Shown: piece by piece, positions 40,516 through 48,527 of the stretch
Position numbering within the stretch: position 1 is the first letter of the stretch
Layout: each line of letters opens with the position of its first letter
Assembly: GCA_035622995.1 (NCBI GenBank)
Contig: DASPUI010000158.1
Span: 1 to 64,000 of the forward strand
Direction of reading: 5' to 3'
Source of the DNA: DASPUI01 sp035622995
GTDB taxonomy: Bacteria; Verrucomicrobiota; Verrucomicrobiia; Chthoniobacterales; UBA10450
DNA: 64,000 nt
Translations under genes and position numbers: made by a program
The notes under the pieces: generated by a model
What the model saw: only the letters and a program-made list of their open reading frames with translations
What the model was told of the DNA's origin: nothing
The model's database searches: none

Positions 40516-41808
40516 CTAGGATGCCTGAGCAGTTGAAACGTCGGCGCGTTTGCCAGTCTCATGCCCGTTGCCGCAACTGACTCCGTTGAACACGACTGTC
40601 TCGCTGCCCTTCCCGGTCGGTTTTGGCTTTGGCCCGAAATTAAATTTGATGTTCTTCCAAGTGTCGCCGCGCTGCGCCTGCAGACCTAACGATGCCGTCG
40701 GCTCGTAACCACAGTGCACCATGCAGTTCTCGCAGCGTGGATCGCGCGCTACCCCCTCGACAACGCCATATCTCTCCCACTCTACTTTTTCAAGCATCTC
40801 CGCGTAGCTCGAATAGTGCGCGTCGGTCATTAGATAGCAGGGCCCTTTCCAACCACGAATGTTGCGGGTTGGAATCGCCCAGGCCGAGCAGGTGAGATCG
40901 CGATGACCGGCGAGGAACTCGAAATAAATCGGCGTCCCAAAAAGAGTGTAGCGATTCATCCATTCCTCGATCTTCTGGAATTTCTCAACCGTCATCTTGC
41001 GCGTTAGAAAGAAGTTCTCGGGACGCAGATTGAGCCGTTTGATCATATCCTTCTTGGCCGCGTCATATTCGTAACCGGGTGAAATGGTGTGGCCATCCAC
41101 TCCGAGATCGGAAAGATAATCAAACATCTGCTCGACCTCCTCCATATCGGTCTCTTTGTAGATGGTCGTGTTGGTCGCAACCTGGTAGCCGAGAATCTTC
41201 GCCATCTTGATCGCGAGAATGCATTCTTTGAACACGCCTTCGCGCTCGACGATCAGGTCGTGAATCCGTTCCAAACCGTCGAGGTGGACATTCCAATACA
41301 TCCATTTGCTCGGGCCAATCGTCGGCTTGTTCGGATCTTTCGGGCCCTTGCGAATTTCGGCCGCGTCTTTCTCGCTGATCAATCCCGCCTTCATCAGCTC
41401 GTCGATTTTTTGATCGACGAACTGCGGGCGGGCCAATAACTGCGACGCCATCCACTCGCGCATTTTTTTACGCATGAACATCGCGTTGGTGCAGATATAA
41501 ACGATGCGGCCCTGCTCGAGGACGCCGTTCACCAGCGCTTCGATTTGCGGATAAATGAGCGGTTCGCCCCCGCAAATCGAGACCATCGGCGCGTTGCATT
41601 CTTCCGCCGCGCCAAGGCAGTCTTCCAGACTCATGATGTCTTTGAGTGACGTGGAATATTCGCGAATCCGCCCACAACCGGTGCAGGTGAGATTACAGGT
41701 GTGCAACGGCTCCAGTTGCAGCACGGTGGCGAATTTCTTCGTGCCACGCAGCTTCTGGCCGATCATGTAACTGGCGATTTTCGTCGTTAGGGCGAGCGGA
41801 AATCTCAT
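40516..41808 (-). CDS. hpnH: adenosyl-hopene transferase, radical SAM (HpnH)
   Basis: This 430-residue protein starts MRFPLALTTKIASYMIGQKLRGTKKF, as HpnH proteins do. EPLHTCNLTCTGCGRIREY carries the CxxxCxxC radical-SAM cluster motif and SICGGEPLIYP binds SAM. A C-terminal CENCMVHCGYEPTA adds further cysteines. It couples adenosine to hopene as the first step of extended hopanoid (C35) synthesis. A C-terminal Gly/Lys/Thr-rich tail makes it longer than many homologues. It is transcribed just before shc. Confidence 0.95.
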   Translation of the reverse strand: MRFPLALTTKIASYMIGQKLRGTKKFATVLQLEPLHTCNLTCTGCGRIREYSTSLKDIMSLEDCLGAAEECNAPMVSICGGEPLIYPQIEALVNGVLEQGRIVYICTNAMFMRKKMREWMASQLLARPQFVDQKIDELMKAGLISEKDAAEIRKGPKDPNKPTIGPSKWMYWNVHLDGLERIHDLIVEREGVFKECILAIKMAKILGYQVATNTTIYKETDMEEVEQMFDYLSDLGVDGHTISPGYEYDAAKKDMIKRLNLRPENFFLTRKMTVEKFQKIEEWMNRYTLFGTPIYFEFLAGHRDLTCSAWAIPTRNIRGWKGPCYLMTDAHYSSYAEMLEKVEWERYGVVEGVARDPRCENCMVHCGYEPTASLGLQAQRGDTWKNIKFNFGPKPKPTGKGSETVVFNGVSCGNGHETGKRADVSTAQAS

Positions 41809-41923
41809 AAGGTCGTGGATGTTAACGAGGGCGGCCTCAGTGTCAACGGCCTGGAAAACCCAAAATAGAGCTAACTAAGCGCTGAAAGCCAGCAAAACCT
41901 CCGTCGCTCTGTTAGACGACAAC

Positions 41924-42433
41924 CTACGCCGACTGATTCAATTCTTTCAAGGCGCGCCGTCGGGTAAGGAAATTCCGGACGGATAAAACGAACAGGAAAA
42001 CCGTCGCGCCTCCAAAGAAAGCAATTGCGGCTACGACGACGTAAGTGCCGTAAAGCGCTCGACCTAATGCCGTGAAAAGGGAAAGCCAATAAAGTGTTCC
42101 GTAACAAAGAAGCAGCTCCAAAATATAAATGATCCACCCAAAGCGACGGCGCGCGACTTTGTAATCGAAAAGAACAGCCAAAATCGGCCAGGCCAAGGCG
42201 GTCAAGGCAAACGCTCCGGCCTGCCAACTTGAAAACCGCATAACGCCGATCGCATAGGCGTACTCAAAGTCGCTGTTGCTCTGTGGAAATAACCGCTGGA
42301 CAAAAGATTTACTCGGGGGCGGTGGAGGCGCATGTTCATCGCTGCGTCGCGAGCATTCGCTCAGAGGCAGACAGGTCGCCACCACCAAAACAATCGCTGC
42401 AATCAATCTGATTTTTGGCAAGATCGACATCAA
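41924..42433 (-). CDS. hypothetical membrane protein with N-terminal signal
   Basis: This 169-residue protein starts MMSILPKIRLIAAIVLVVATCLPLSEC, a signal or first membrane helix with a lipobox-like LSEC end. It is followed by a Pro-rich stretch (EHAPPPPPSKSF), and three further hydrophobic segments (WQAGAFALTALAWPILAVLF, WIIYILELLLCYGTLYWL, YGTYVVVAAIAFFGGATVFLFVL) lie before a basic tail. No domain is recognised. It stands between hpnH and marC on the same strand, with no evidence that it belongs to either function. Confidence 0.7.
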   Translation of the reverse strand: MMSILPKIRLIAAIVLVVATCLPLSECSRRSDEHAPPPPPSKSFVQRLFPQSNSDFEYAYAIGVMRFSSWQAGAFALTALAWPILAVLFDYKVARRRFGWIIYILELLLCYGTLYWLSLFTALGRALYGTYVVVAAIAFFGGATVFLFVLSVRNFLTRRRALKELNQSA

Positions 42434-42475
42434 CTGTTAATACGCGGTCCGTTGGGTAATTCTTTCATCATTTCG

Positions 42476-43048
42476 TTAGGCACCGCGCCAGCCTCGCCGG
42501 ATCAAGCTGATCGCGATGGCAGCCAACAAAAGCGCAATGATTTTCGAAACACCGTTTAATCCCTGTTTGCCCATCCAGCGGGTAAATCGCTCCGCATTGC
42601 AAAGCGCAAGGGCCACGAGCGCAAGATTCACAAAAAGCGAAATCAAAGTGAAGACGACGCCGACCGAGTCGACCAAAATCAGCAGTGCGGTCAGAAGCGC
42701 AGGTCCGGCAATCAGCGGCATCCCTAGCGGAACAATGCCAAACTCGTTGCTGCCACCGCGATCGTGCGGACCGAATCCGACGATCTCTCGGACCGCGAGC
42801 GCCAGCAAAATCAATCCACCCCCGACCTGAAAATCTGCGACCGTGATTCCGAGCGCGGTAAAAATGATTTTGCCGAGGAAAATAAAGCCGACCGCGACGA
42901 GCAGCCCGGTCAGAATCCCGAGCATTGCCTGATGTTTGCGGTTTTCATGAGAAGCGTTTGTGCCGAGCCCGATAAAAAGCGCAACCAGCCCGATGGGATC
43001 GATCGCGACGAACAAAGGGATGAATGCGTATAGGAATTTTTCGATCAC
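42476..43048 (-). CDS. MarC family membrane protein
   Basis: Start taken at the GTG 43046-43048 (VIEKFLYAFIPLFVAIDPIGL), giving 190 residues, the usual length; longer in-frame starts would add an unrelated basic leader. About six membrane helices are seen, with landmarks FVAIDPIGLVALFIGLG, LGITVADFQVGGGLILLALAVRE and VPLGMPLIAGPALLTALLILVDS. MarC was once linked to antibiotic resistance, but its function is unknown. The stop codon TAA lies inside the TCGTTAGGC word at 42473-42481. Confidence 0.88.
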   Translation of the reverse strand: MIEKFLYAFIPLFVAIDPIGLVALFIGLGTNASHENRKHQAMLGILTGLLVAVGFIFLGKIIFTALGITVADFQVGGGLILLALAVREIVGFGPHDRGGSNEFGIVPLGMPLIAGPALLTALLILVDSVGVVFTLISLFVNLALVALALCNAERFTRWMGKQGLNGVSKIIALLLAAIAISLIRRGWRGA

Positions 43049-43151
43049 ACGACTTTTCGGTAAATTGTTGCCACAACTGAACACCAGCCTTCGTCTGAAA
43101 TTACGGCTTGGCAAGCAGAACGCGGATTCATCAAAATTCCTTCTCCCGGAC

Positions 43152-43199
43152 GGGAAATCCGTGTAAATCTGTGGCCACTTCTGTCTAACAAAAATTCCT
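43152..43199. repeat. ATCCGTG-type dispersed element
   Basis: GAAATCCGTGTAAATCTGTGGCC then ACTTCTGTCTAACAAAAA ends at the start of the M3 peptidase gene. The tail CTTCTGTCTAACA resembles TTTCTGTCTAGTA before kynU (8252-8270). Confidence 0.45.
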
Positions 43200-45344
43200 A
43201 TGAAATCTGCCTTTTTTGTTCCGATGATGGTTTCGCTCGGTTTTAGTTCCATCTTGCCCGCTGCCGAAATGAAAACGGTGGACGATTTTCGCGCTGCGGC
43301 TGCAAAGGCAAATTCAGTTCTGACTATTCCAGACTGGGAGCAAACGCCAGAGGCGGTCGAGTCGGCGACGAAAGATGCGATCGGGAAAGCGAACGGCGCG
43401 CTCGATCAGATCGCGGCCCAGGATTTAAAGAAAGTCACGTTCAAGAGCACAATCGTCGCGCTCGACGATCTGAGTTATCGAGTCGAGAGCGCCGGAAACA
43501 AGGCGGAGCTTATCAAGCAAACCAACACCAACGAAGCGATGCGCACCGCCGGCGAAAATGCGGTCAAGGTTTTTCAAGATTGGGCGGTGGGCGTTGATTA
43601 TCGCGAAGATGTTTACAAAGCGATGAAGGCTTTCGCCGACACGCATCCAAAACTTTCCGGTGAAGACAAAAAGCTTTTTGACGAGACCATGCGCGATTAT
43701 CGACGCGCCGGCTTGGATTTGCCTCCGGACAAGCGCAAGGAGGTCGAGCAGCTCCGTAAGGATCTGGCCAAACTGGGGACTGATTTTGATAGCAATATCG
43801 TCAACGCCAAGGCGCCGGTGATTTTTACAAAGGCAGATTTGGATGGAGTGCCGGATAGCTTTTTTGCGTCGCCTGGCGTGAAGACTGGAGACGACGCTTA
43901 CACCGTAATGGCGAATGTAACGTTTCAATTTATCACCGTCGAAGAGAACGCGAAAAGCGAAGCGACCCGTAAGAAACTCTACGTCATTCACGACTCTCTG
44001 GCCAAAGACACCAACGCGCCGGTTTTGAATCAAATGCTCGCGTTGCGTAATAAGATCGCGCTCCGCCTCGGCTACAAATCATGGGACGATTACCAGACCG
44101 AAATTCGAATGGCCAAGTCGGGCGAGGGCGCGAAATCGTACATTAACAATCTGATCACCGGGATTGAGCCAAAGTTTTCGGCCGAAGTCGCAACGCTGCA
44201 GAAAATGAAAGCAGCCGAGACAAATAATCCTGACGCAAAAATCTTTGTTTGGGACTGGCGCTATTACTCGAACCAACTGAACAAGCAGAAATATGACGTC
44301 GACAAAGAAGCGCTGCGCAATTTTTTCCCTTTCCAAAAGGTGCTCGAAGGAATGTTCCGGATTTACCAGAGCATTTTCGGACTCAAATTCGAGCAAATCA
44401 CGCCGCCGTTTAAATGGATCAACGATCTCCAACTCTACGCCGTGACCGATTCCGCGACCGGTGAGCCCCTCGGCCTCTTCTATCTCGACATGTTCCCCCG
44501 CGAAGGAAAATTCAATCATTTCGCCGAGTTCGAGATCATTGGCGGCAAGTTATTGCCGGACGGCAAATACCAGCGGCCAACGGCAGCCTTGCTTTGTAAT
44601 TTTCCGCCGGCAAGTGCGGACAAACCATCTCTCATGACGCATACCGATGTTGAAACGCTGTTTCACGAATTCGGCCATGCGTTGCATGAGATCACTACGC
44701 GCGCGAAGTACGGCCGATTTGCCGGCACCCATGTCCCGCGAGATTTCGTCGAGGCACCCTCGCAAATGTTGCAAAACTGGGTTTGGGACAAAAAAGTGCT
44801 CGACACCTTCGCTGCTGATTATCGCGATCCGTCGAGAAAAATTCCGGCCGAAACAATTCAAAAGATGAATGACGCGAAGTTTGCCAACGCCGGTGTTTTT
44901 TATCGCCGGCAGTTCGCGTTTGCAGCGCTCGATCTCGCCATGCACGACGTCCATCCGGAGGACGTGCCTTATGATTGCGTTGCGATCACCAACCCGATTC
45001 TCGAAAAAGTCTTTCTGCCAATCGACCCGGACACAACGATGGTCACTTATTTCGGTCACATGAACGGCTACGACGCCGGTTATTACGGCTACGCCTGGGC
45101 CGACGCAATTGCTGCCGACATGGCAACCGTCTTCGAAAAAGCGCACGACCGTTATCTGGACCGACAAGCCGGGTTGCGACTACGTCGTGAAATTTACGAA
45201 CAAGGAGACGCGCGTGATGTTTCCTTATCGATAGAGAAGTTCCTCGGCCGCAACCAATCGGTCGAGCCGTTCTTGAAGAAAATCGGCGTCACCGTTCAGG
45301 ACAAGCATGGAAAACCGGCTGGCCCGTCGCAGGAAGCGCGGTAG
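43200..45344 (+). CDS. secreted M3 family metallopeptidase (Dcp/oligopeptidase-type)
   Basis: This 714-residue protein begins with a signal peptide (MKSAFFVPMMVSLGFSSILPAAE). The catalytic motif DVETLFHEFGHALHEITTRAKYG is HExxH with the downstream Glu typical of M3 (HExxH...E). EAPSQMLQNWVWD and DPDTTMVTYFGHMNGYDAGYYGYAWADAIAADM complete the fold. It resembles bacterial peptidyl-dipeptidase Dcp and thimet oligopeptidase, with export to the periplasm implied by the signal. It cleaves short peptides. The neighbouring M28 remnant suggests a peptide-scavenging function around it. Confidence 0.93.
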   Translation: MKSAFFVPMMVSLGFSSILPAAEMKTVDDFRAAAAKANSVLTIPDWEQTPEAVESATKDAIGKANGALDQIAAQDLKKVTFKSTIVALDDLSYRVESAGNKAELIKQTNTNEAMRTAGENAVKVFQDWAVGVDYREDVYKAMKAFADTHPKLSGEDKKLFDETMRDYRRAGLDLPPDKRKEVEQLRKDLAKLGTDFDSNIVNAKAPVIFTKADLDGVPDSFFASPGVKTGDDAYTVMANVTFQFITVEENAKSEATRKKLYVIHDSLAKDTNAPVLNQMLALRNKIALRLGYKSWDDYQTEIRMAKSGEGAKSYINNLITGIEPKFSAEVATLQKMKAAETNNPDAKIFVWDWRYYSNQLNKQKYDVDKEALRNFFPFQKVLEGMFRIYQSIFGLKFEQITPPFKWINDLQLYAVTDSATGEPLGLFYLDMFPREGKFNHFAEFEIIGGKLLPDGKYQRPTAALLCNFPPASADKPSLMTHTDVETLFHEFGHALHEITTRAKYGRFAGTHVPRDFVEAPSQMLQNWVWDKKVLDTFAADYRDPSRKIPAETIQKMNDAKFANAGVFYRRQFAFAALDLAMHDVHPEDVPYDCVAITNPILEKVFLPIDPDTTMVTYFGHMNGYDAGYYGYAWADAIAADMATVFEKAHDRYLDRQAGLRLRREIYEQGDARDVSLSIEKFLGRNQSVEPFLKKIGVTVQDKHGKPAGPSQEAR

Positions 45345-45349
45345 CAATT

Positions 45350-45413
45350 GCCTCGCGACAGGCGTGTCGGTTGCATAAATTGAAACCCGCAGTCGAAATG
45401 GCTGCCGCGACAG
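45350..45413. repeat. partial REP-type sequence
   Basis: CGACAGGCGTGTCGG (a CGACA/TGTCG stem) and, 40 bases on, GGCTGCCGCGACAG, similar to the end of the REP unit at 37681-37740. It lies between the M3 gene and the M28 remnant and looks like a decayed copy. Confidence 0.35.
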
Positions 45414-45420
45414 AGACACA

Positions 45421-45789
45421 ATGAAAACCGCGGTTCTTATTTTTGCTTTCGGCGCGGTATCGCTTTTTGCCGGCGACCTGGAGCGCAAACTAAAGCCCGC
45501 GCTTGACGCGATCACGCCTGACGGGCTGCTCGCGCATATCAAGGTCCTTTCGTCGGACGAATTTGAAATCCGCTCACCCGACGCGCCCGTGCGTTCTGAC
45601 GAATTCGATTTGAAGGATTGCCATCAAGTGACTGACGAAATTCATCCGGACTGGGACCTGGCGGGCGCAGTGCAGGATGCCGGTTTGCTGTTCGAAGTCG
45701 GTTATCAGGTCGCAAACACGGGGAAGTTTCCGAAATGGAAACCGGATAGCGAATTCAAGCCAAAACGCGACACGATGATGAAGAAGTAA
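45421..45789 (+). pseudogene. collapsed M28 aminopeptidase remnant
   Basis: The 122-residue frame joins the two ends of an M28 zinc peptidase. Residues 1-51 (signal MKTAVLIFAFGAVSLFAGD, then ALDAITPDGLLAHIKVLSSDEFE) match the start, where functional enzymes continue 'GRxPGT'. Residues ~60-122 (KDCHQVTDEIHPDWDLAGAVQDAGLLFEVGYQVANTGKFPKWK) match the C-terminus, which keeps the last His ligand region 'YHxxxDE'. The middle, about 350-400 residues with most metal ligands, is missing. The frame has remained open, so the deletion may be recent, or the product may still be made without activity. It lies just after the M3 peptidase. Confidence 0.75.
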
Positions 45790-45837
45790 TGACTGTGCTG
45801 CTTTATCTGTTCCCTGGACTTACTCTAATTAACGCAT

Positions 45838-46572
45838 ATGCGCGTTGATTTCGTAATTGGCGGGACGCAGAAGGGTGGCACCTCGGCGCTCGATTCGTTT
45901 CTGCGACGCCATCCGGAAATTTGCATGCCGGAAACGCGGAAGGAACTGCACTTCTTCGATCGCGCGGATGAAGACAAAGATGACGAAAAATATCACGCGA
46001 ATTTTCGACCGCAGACACAGCATCGCGTGATCGGCGAAGCCAGCCCGATCTACATGTATTGGGAAAGCGCGCCGTATCGGATCTGGAGTTACAACCCGCA
46101 AATGAAGTGGATTCTTGCGCTTCGAAATCCAGTCGATCGCGCATTTTCGGCCTGGAACATGGAGACAAAACGCGGCAATGAAAATTTGCCCTTTGCTGAA
46201 GCGATCGAAAAAGAACCGGAACGTTGTCGGGAAGCGCTGCCGTTGCAGCACCGCGTTTTTTCATATGTCGGCCGTGGCTACTATGCCCATCAAGTACGCC
46301 GGCTGTTCGACATTTTTGGTCGGGAAAATTGTCTCGTTCTCTTGAGCGAAGAATTGCGATCCGATCACGAACCGACGCTCAAGCGAGTCTTTGAGTTCCT
46401 GAATATTAGTGAATCTCCCATTCCTCCGAGAGCGAACATTTTCGAGCAGGAATACGACGCGAAGATCGAGAACGAGCTGCGTTCGCGTTTGATCGACAGG
46501 TTCCATTTCGATATCAAGCAGCTCGAAAAGCTCCTGAATCGCGATCTATCATTGTGGTATTCGAAAAAATGA
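45838..46572 (+). CDS. sulfotransferase family protein
   Basis: This 244-residue protein starts MRVDFVIGGTQKGGTSALDSFLRRHPEI, the 5'-phosphosulfate-binding loop (TQKGGTSAL). MKWILALRNPVDRAFSAW is the 3'-phosphate-binding motif (RNPxxRAxS), and RENCLVLLSEEL and IFEQEYDAKIENELRSRLIDRF follow. It is the heparan-sulfate/carbohydrate sulfotransferase type, using PAPS to sulfate a sugar or other acceptor. The acceptor is unknown. Its TGA stop overlaps the ATG of the next gene (46569-46572), so the two are translationally coupled. Confidence 0.92.
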   Translation: MRVDFVIGGTQKGGTSALDSFLRRHPEICMPETRKELHFFDRADEDKDDEKYHANFRPQTQHRVIGEASPIYMYWESAPYRIWSYNPQMKWILALRNPVDRAFSAWNMETKRGNENLPFAEAIEKEPERCREALPLQHRVFSYVGRGYYAHQVRRLFDIFGRENCLVLLSEELRSDHEPTLKRVFEFLNISESPIPPRANIFEQEYDAKIENELRSRLIDRFHFDIKQLEKLLNRDLSLWYSKK

Positions 46573-47096
46573 GCCTGCCAATTCCAATCCTGAGTGCGTT
46601 GATCGGGGCGATTATTCTGCTTTTCGGTCGCAACCTGTTTTGGCTGTGCGTCGCAGCCATTGGATTCGCGGCTGGAATCGAACTCGGGCCGCACTTGATT
46701 CACCAACCGACGCCTCTTCTGGCGCTGACCTTCGCCCTTGTCCTCGGGTTCATCGGCGCTCTGCTTGCACTATTCCTACAAAAAATTGCGATCGCAATCG
46801 CCGGCTTTCTGGCCGGAGGAAAATTGGCGCTCGCGCTGGTAGCTGCTTTCTTCGTTCAGCTCTCGAATTATTCGCTAATCACATTCATTGTTGGAGGAAT
46901 CATTGGCGCAATTTTGTTTCTGACCCTGTTTGATTGGGCGTTAATTTTCCTCTCATCAATCGTCGGAGCCTATCTCATTCAGGGCGCCGTCACGCTTCCG
47001 CCGGTTGGCAGCGCGGTGCTGTTCGTCGGGCTTGCCGCGATTGGCATCTTTTTGCAGGCAACTGGGCTGCGCAAAAGCCGGGGCGCGGTTGCCTAA
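46569..47096 (+). CDS. DUF4203-type multi-pass membrane protein
   Basis: Start taken at ATG 46569, overlapping the sulfotransferase stop; 175 residues. About seven hydrophobic segments occur, with glycine-rich repeats (LIGAIILLFGRNLFWLCVAAIGFAAGIELG, VLGFIGALLALFLQKIAIAIAGFLAGG). This glycine-rich alternating pattern is that of TMEM198/DUF4203 proteins. No signature residue suggests function. The coupling to the sulfotransferase hints at a shared membrane-linked task. The stop codon is formed inside the GCCTAACGA word (47091-47099). Confidence 0.8.
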   Translation: MSLPIPILSALIGAIILLFGRNLFWLCVAAIGFAAGIELGPHLIHQPTPLLALTFALVLGFIGALLALFLQKIAIAIAGFLAGGKLALALVAAFFVQLSNYSLITFIVGGIIGAILFLTLFDWALIFLSSIVGAYLIQGAVTLPPVGSAVLFVGLAAIGIFLQATGLRKSRGAVA

Positions 47097-47178
47097 CGAA
47101 ATCAAATTTAACTCTGGCTGCAATACTCCACGCGCATTTTTTCTGGCAAAGCAATCGGCGAAAGTGAAGATATTCGAT

Positions 47179-47373
47179 ATGAACTCACAGAAAACTGGAT
47201 TGCAGGTTGCGGCGGTCATTTTTGCGGTCTTCGCAATTGTTCATATCGTTCGGCTGGTCAAACATATATCTGTCGCTGTCGGAAATTTTCAGGTGCCGCT
47301 GGCCGTCAGCTGGGTGGCGCTAATTGTCGCCGGCGTGCTCTCAATCTGGATGTGGCGACTCTCCGGCCGATGA
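47179..47373 (+). CDS. small two-helix membrane protein
   Basis: This 64-residue protein starts MNSQKTGLQVAAVIFAVFAIVHIVRL and contains a second hydrophobic stretch (PLAVSWVALIVAGVLSIWMWRL). It has no recognised domain. It lies 82 bases after the DUF4203-type gene and 35 bases before the protease-like gene in the same direction. A GTTAGGC word (47383) follows its stop. Confidence 0.65.
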   Translation: MNSQKTGLQVAAVIFAVFAIVHIVRLVKHISVAVGNFQVPLAVSWVALIVAGVLSIWMWRLSGR

Positions 47374-47407
47374 GGGAATTGAGTTAGGCGAGGAGAGCGA
47401 CGCAGAT

Positions 47408-48514
47408 ATGAAGAATTCATTTCTAGCGCTTCTCTCAGGCTTGATCCTCGTGACCATCCTGGCCATGTCCTGGTGCGGACGGAAACCGCCTCCGGACGTT
47501 GTCGCCTCACCGACTCCTTCGCCGACGCCAGTTGCTTTGGTTACTCCGTCGCCAACTCCAACTCTCACACCAACTCCGTCTCCGGAGAAAATCGAGCCTT
47601 CAGTAACTCCAGCGCCGGCACAAACACCGTCCGCCGAGCTGAAAAAAGCAGGCGCGAAGAGTGGTCCGGCGATAATTTTAATCACCACTTTCGACGCGTC
47701 CGGCAAACTATTGCGAACCGGCACCGCTTTCTTTGCCGCGAACGATGGGCGGTTAATTACAGACTGGCATTTGGTTCAGGATGCAGCGTATGCGGTGGCG
47801 AAGTCACCTGATGGAAAAATTCGGAACGTCACCGGCGTTGTCGCTTCATCGCCAGCGCTCGACCTTGCGGTTCTCAAAGCGGAAACGAAAGTCGGTGTGC
47901 CATTTGTAAGATTTGGCAAGAACACAGAATCAAATACCCAGGCGGCGATCGTTGGAAGTTCGTTGGGGCGGCACGAACAACCGGTCGCGGCGGTGCAAGT
48001 CACCGGGCATGAGGTTTTAGCCGGTGGCGATTCGCTGCTGACATCGGCGCCCGTCTCTGCCGATGCCGACGGCTCGCCAGTTCTGGATGAGAACGGCGAG
48101 GTGATAGGGATCGTCGCGCAAACGTCTGAAACCAACCAACCATCACGGGCAATTGTCCGGCCGGCGGATGCGCTCGTTTCGCTCTTCCAACAGACTCACC
48201 CGGACTCACCAGCGCGGTGGGCGGCCGCGCCTAACGAATCCCCCTCACCCTCAACGAGCCCGAAGGGAAAAGTTGTTTACAATCCGTCGCCGGTCTACCC
48301 GGACCGGGCCCGTTCATTCAATCCACCTCTGTCCGGTTCGGGTCGTTTTCGCATCGTCTTTGACGCTAGCGGCGCGGCCAAGACGGTGGAGGTGGTCCAC
48401 TCAACCGGGCAGCCGATGCTTGATCGGGCCGCAATCGAAGCTTTTCAAAAATGGAAATCAATTCCGGGTCAGGAATGGACTCTGATGATTCCGATCACGT
48501 TTCAACCGCAATAG
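47408..48514 (+). CDS. degenerate trypsin-like protein with TonB-type C-terminus
   Basis: Start taken at ATG 47408, giving 368 residues: a membrane or signal segment (residues 4-22), then a Pro/Thr/Ser-rich linker (about 28-75). A chymotrypsin-fold domain follows with LITDWHLVQ (His121), SPALDLAVLK (Asp152) and APVSADADGSPVLDENGEVIGIV (214-236). In active DegP/HtrA-like enzymes this last motif reads GNSGGP; here the serine position is Asp221, so proteolysis is probably lost. Residues ~285-368 (KVVYNPSPVYPDRARSF...GRFRIVFDASGAAKTVEVVHSTGQPMLDRAAIEAF) form a TonB C-terminal domain. The architecture suggests an outer-envelope binding or energy-transduction scaffold. Confidence 0.8.
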   Translation: MKNSFLALLSGLILVTILAMSWCGRKPPPDVVASPTPSPTPVALVTPSPTPTLTPTPSPEKIEPSVTPAPAQTPSAELKKAGAKSGPAIILITTFDASGKLLRTGTAFFAANDGRLITDWHLVQDAAYAVAKSPDGKIRNVTGVVASSPALDLAVLKAETKVGVPFVRFGKNTESNTQAAIVGSSLGRHEQPVAAVQVTGHEVLAGGDSLLTSAPVSADADGSPVLDENGEVIGIVAQTSETNQPSRAIVRPADALVSLFQQTHPDSPARWAAAPNESPSPSTSPKGKVVYNPSPVYPDRARSFNPPLSGSGRFRIVFDASGAAKTVEVVHSTGQPMLDRAAIEAFQKWKSIPGQEWTLMIPITFQPQ

Positions 48515-48527
48515 CGGTGGCGCGCTC

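Noticed and set aside
43425..45167. Long antisense frames under the M3 peptidase
   Set aside because: They lie wholly within the coding strand of an intact peptidase and resemble no family.
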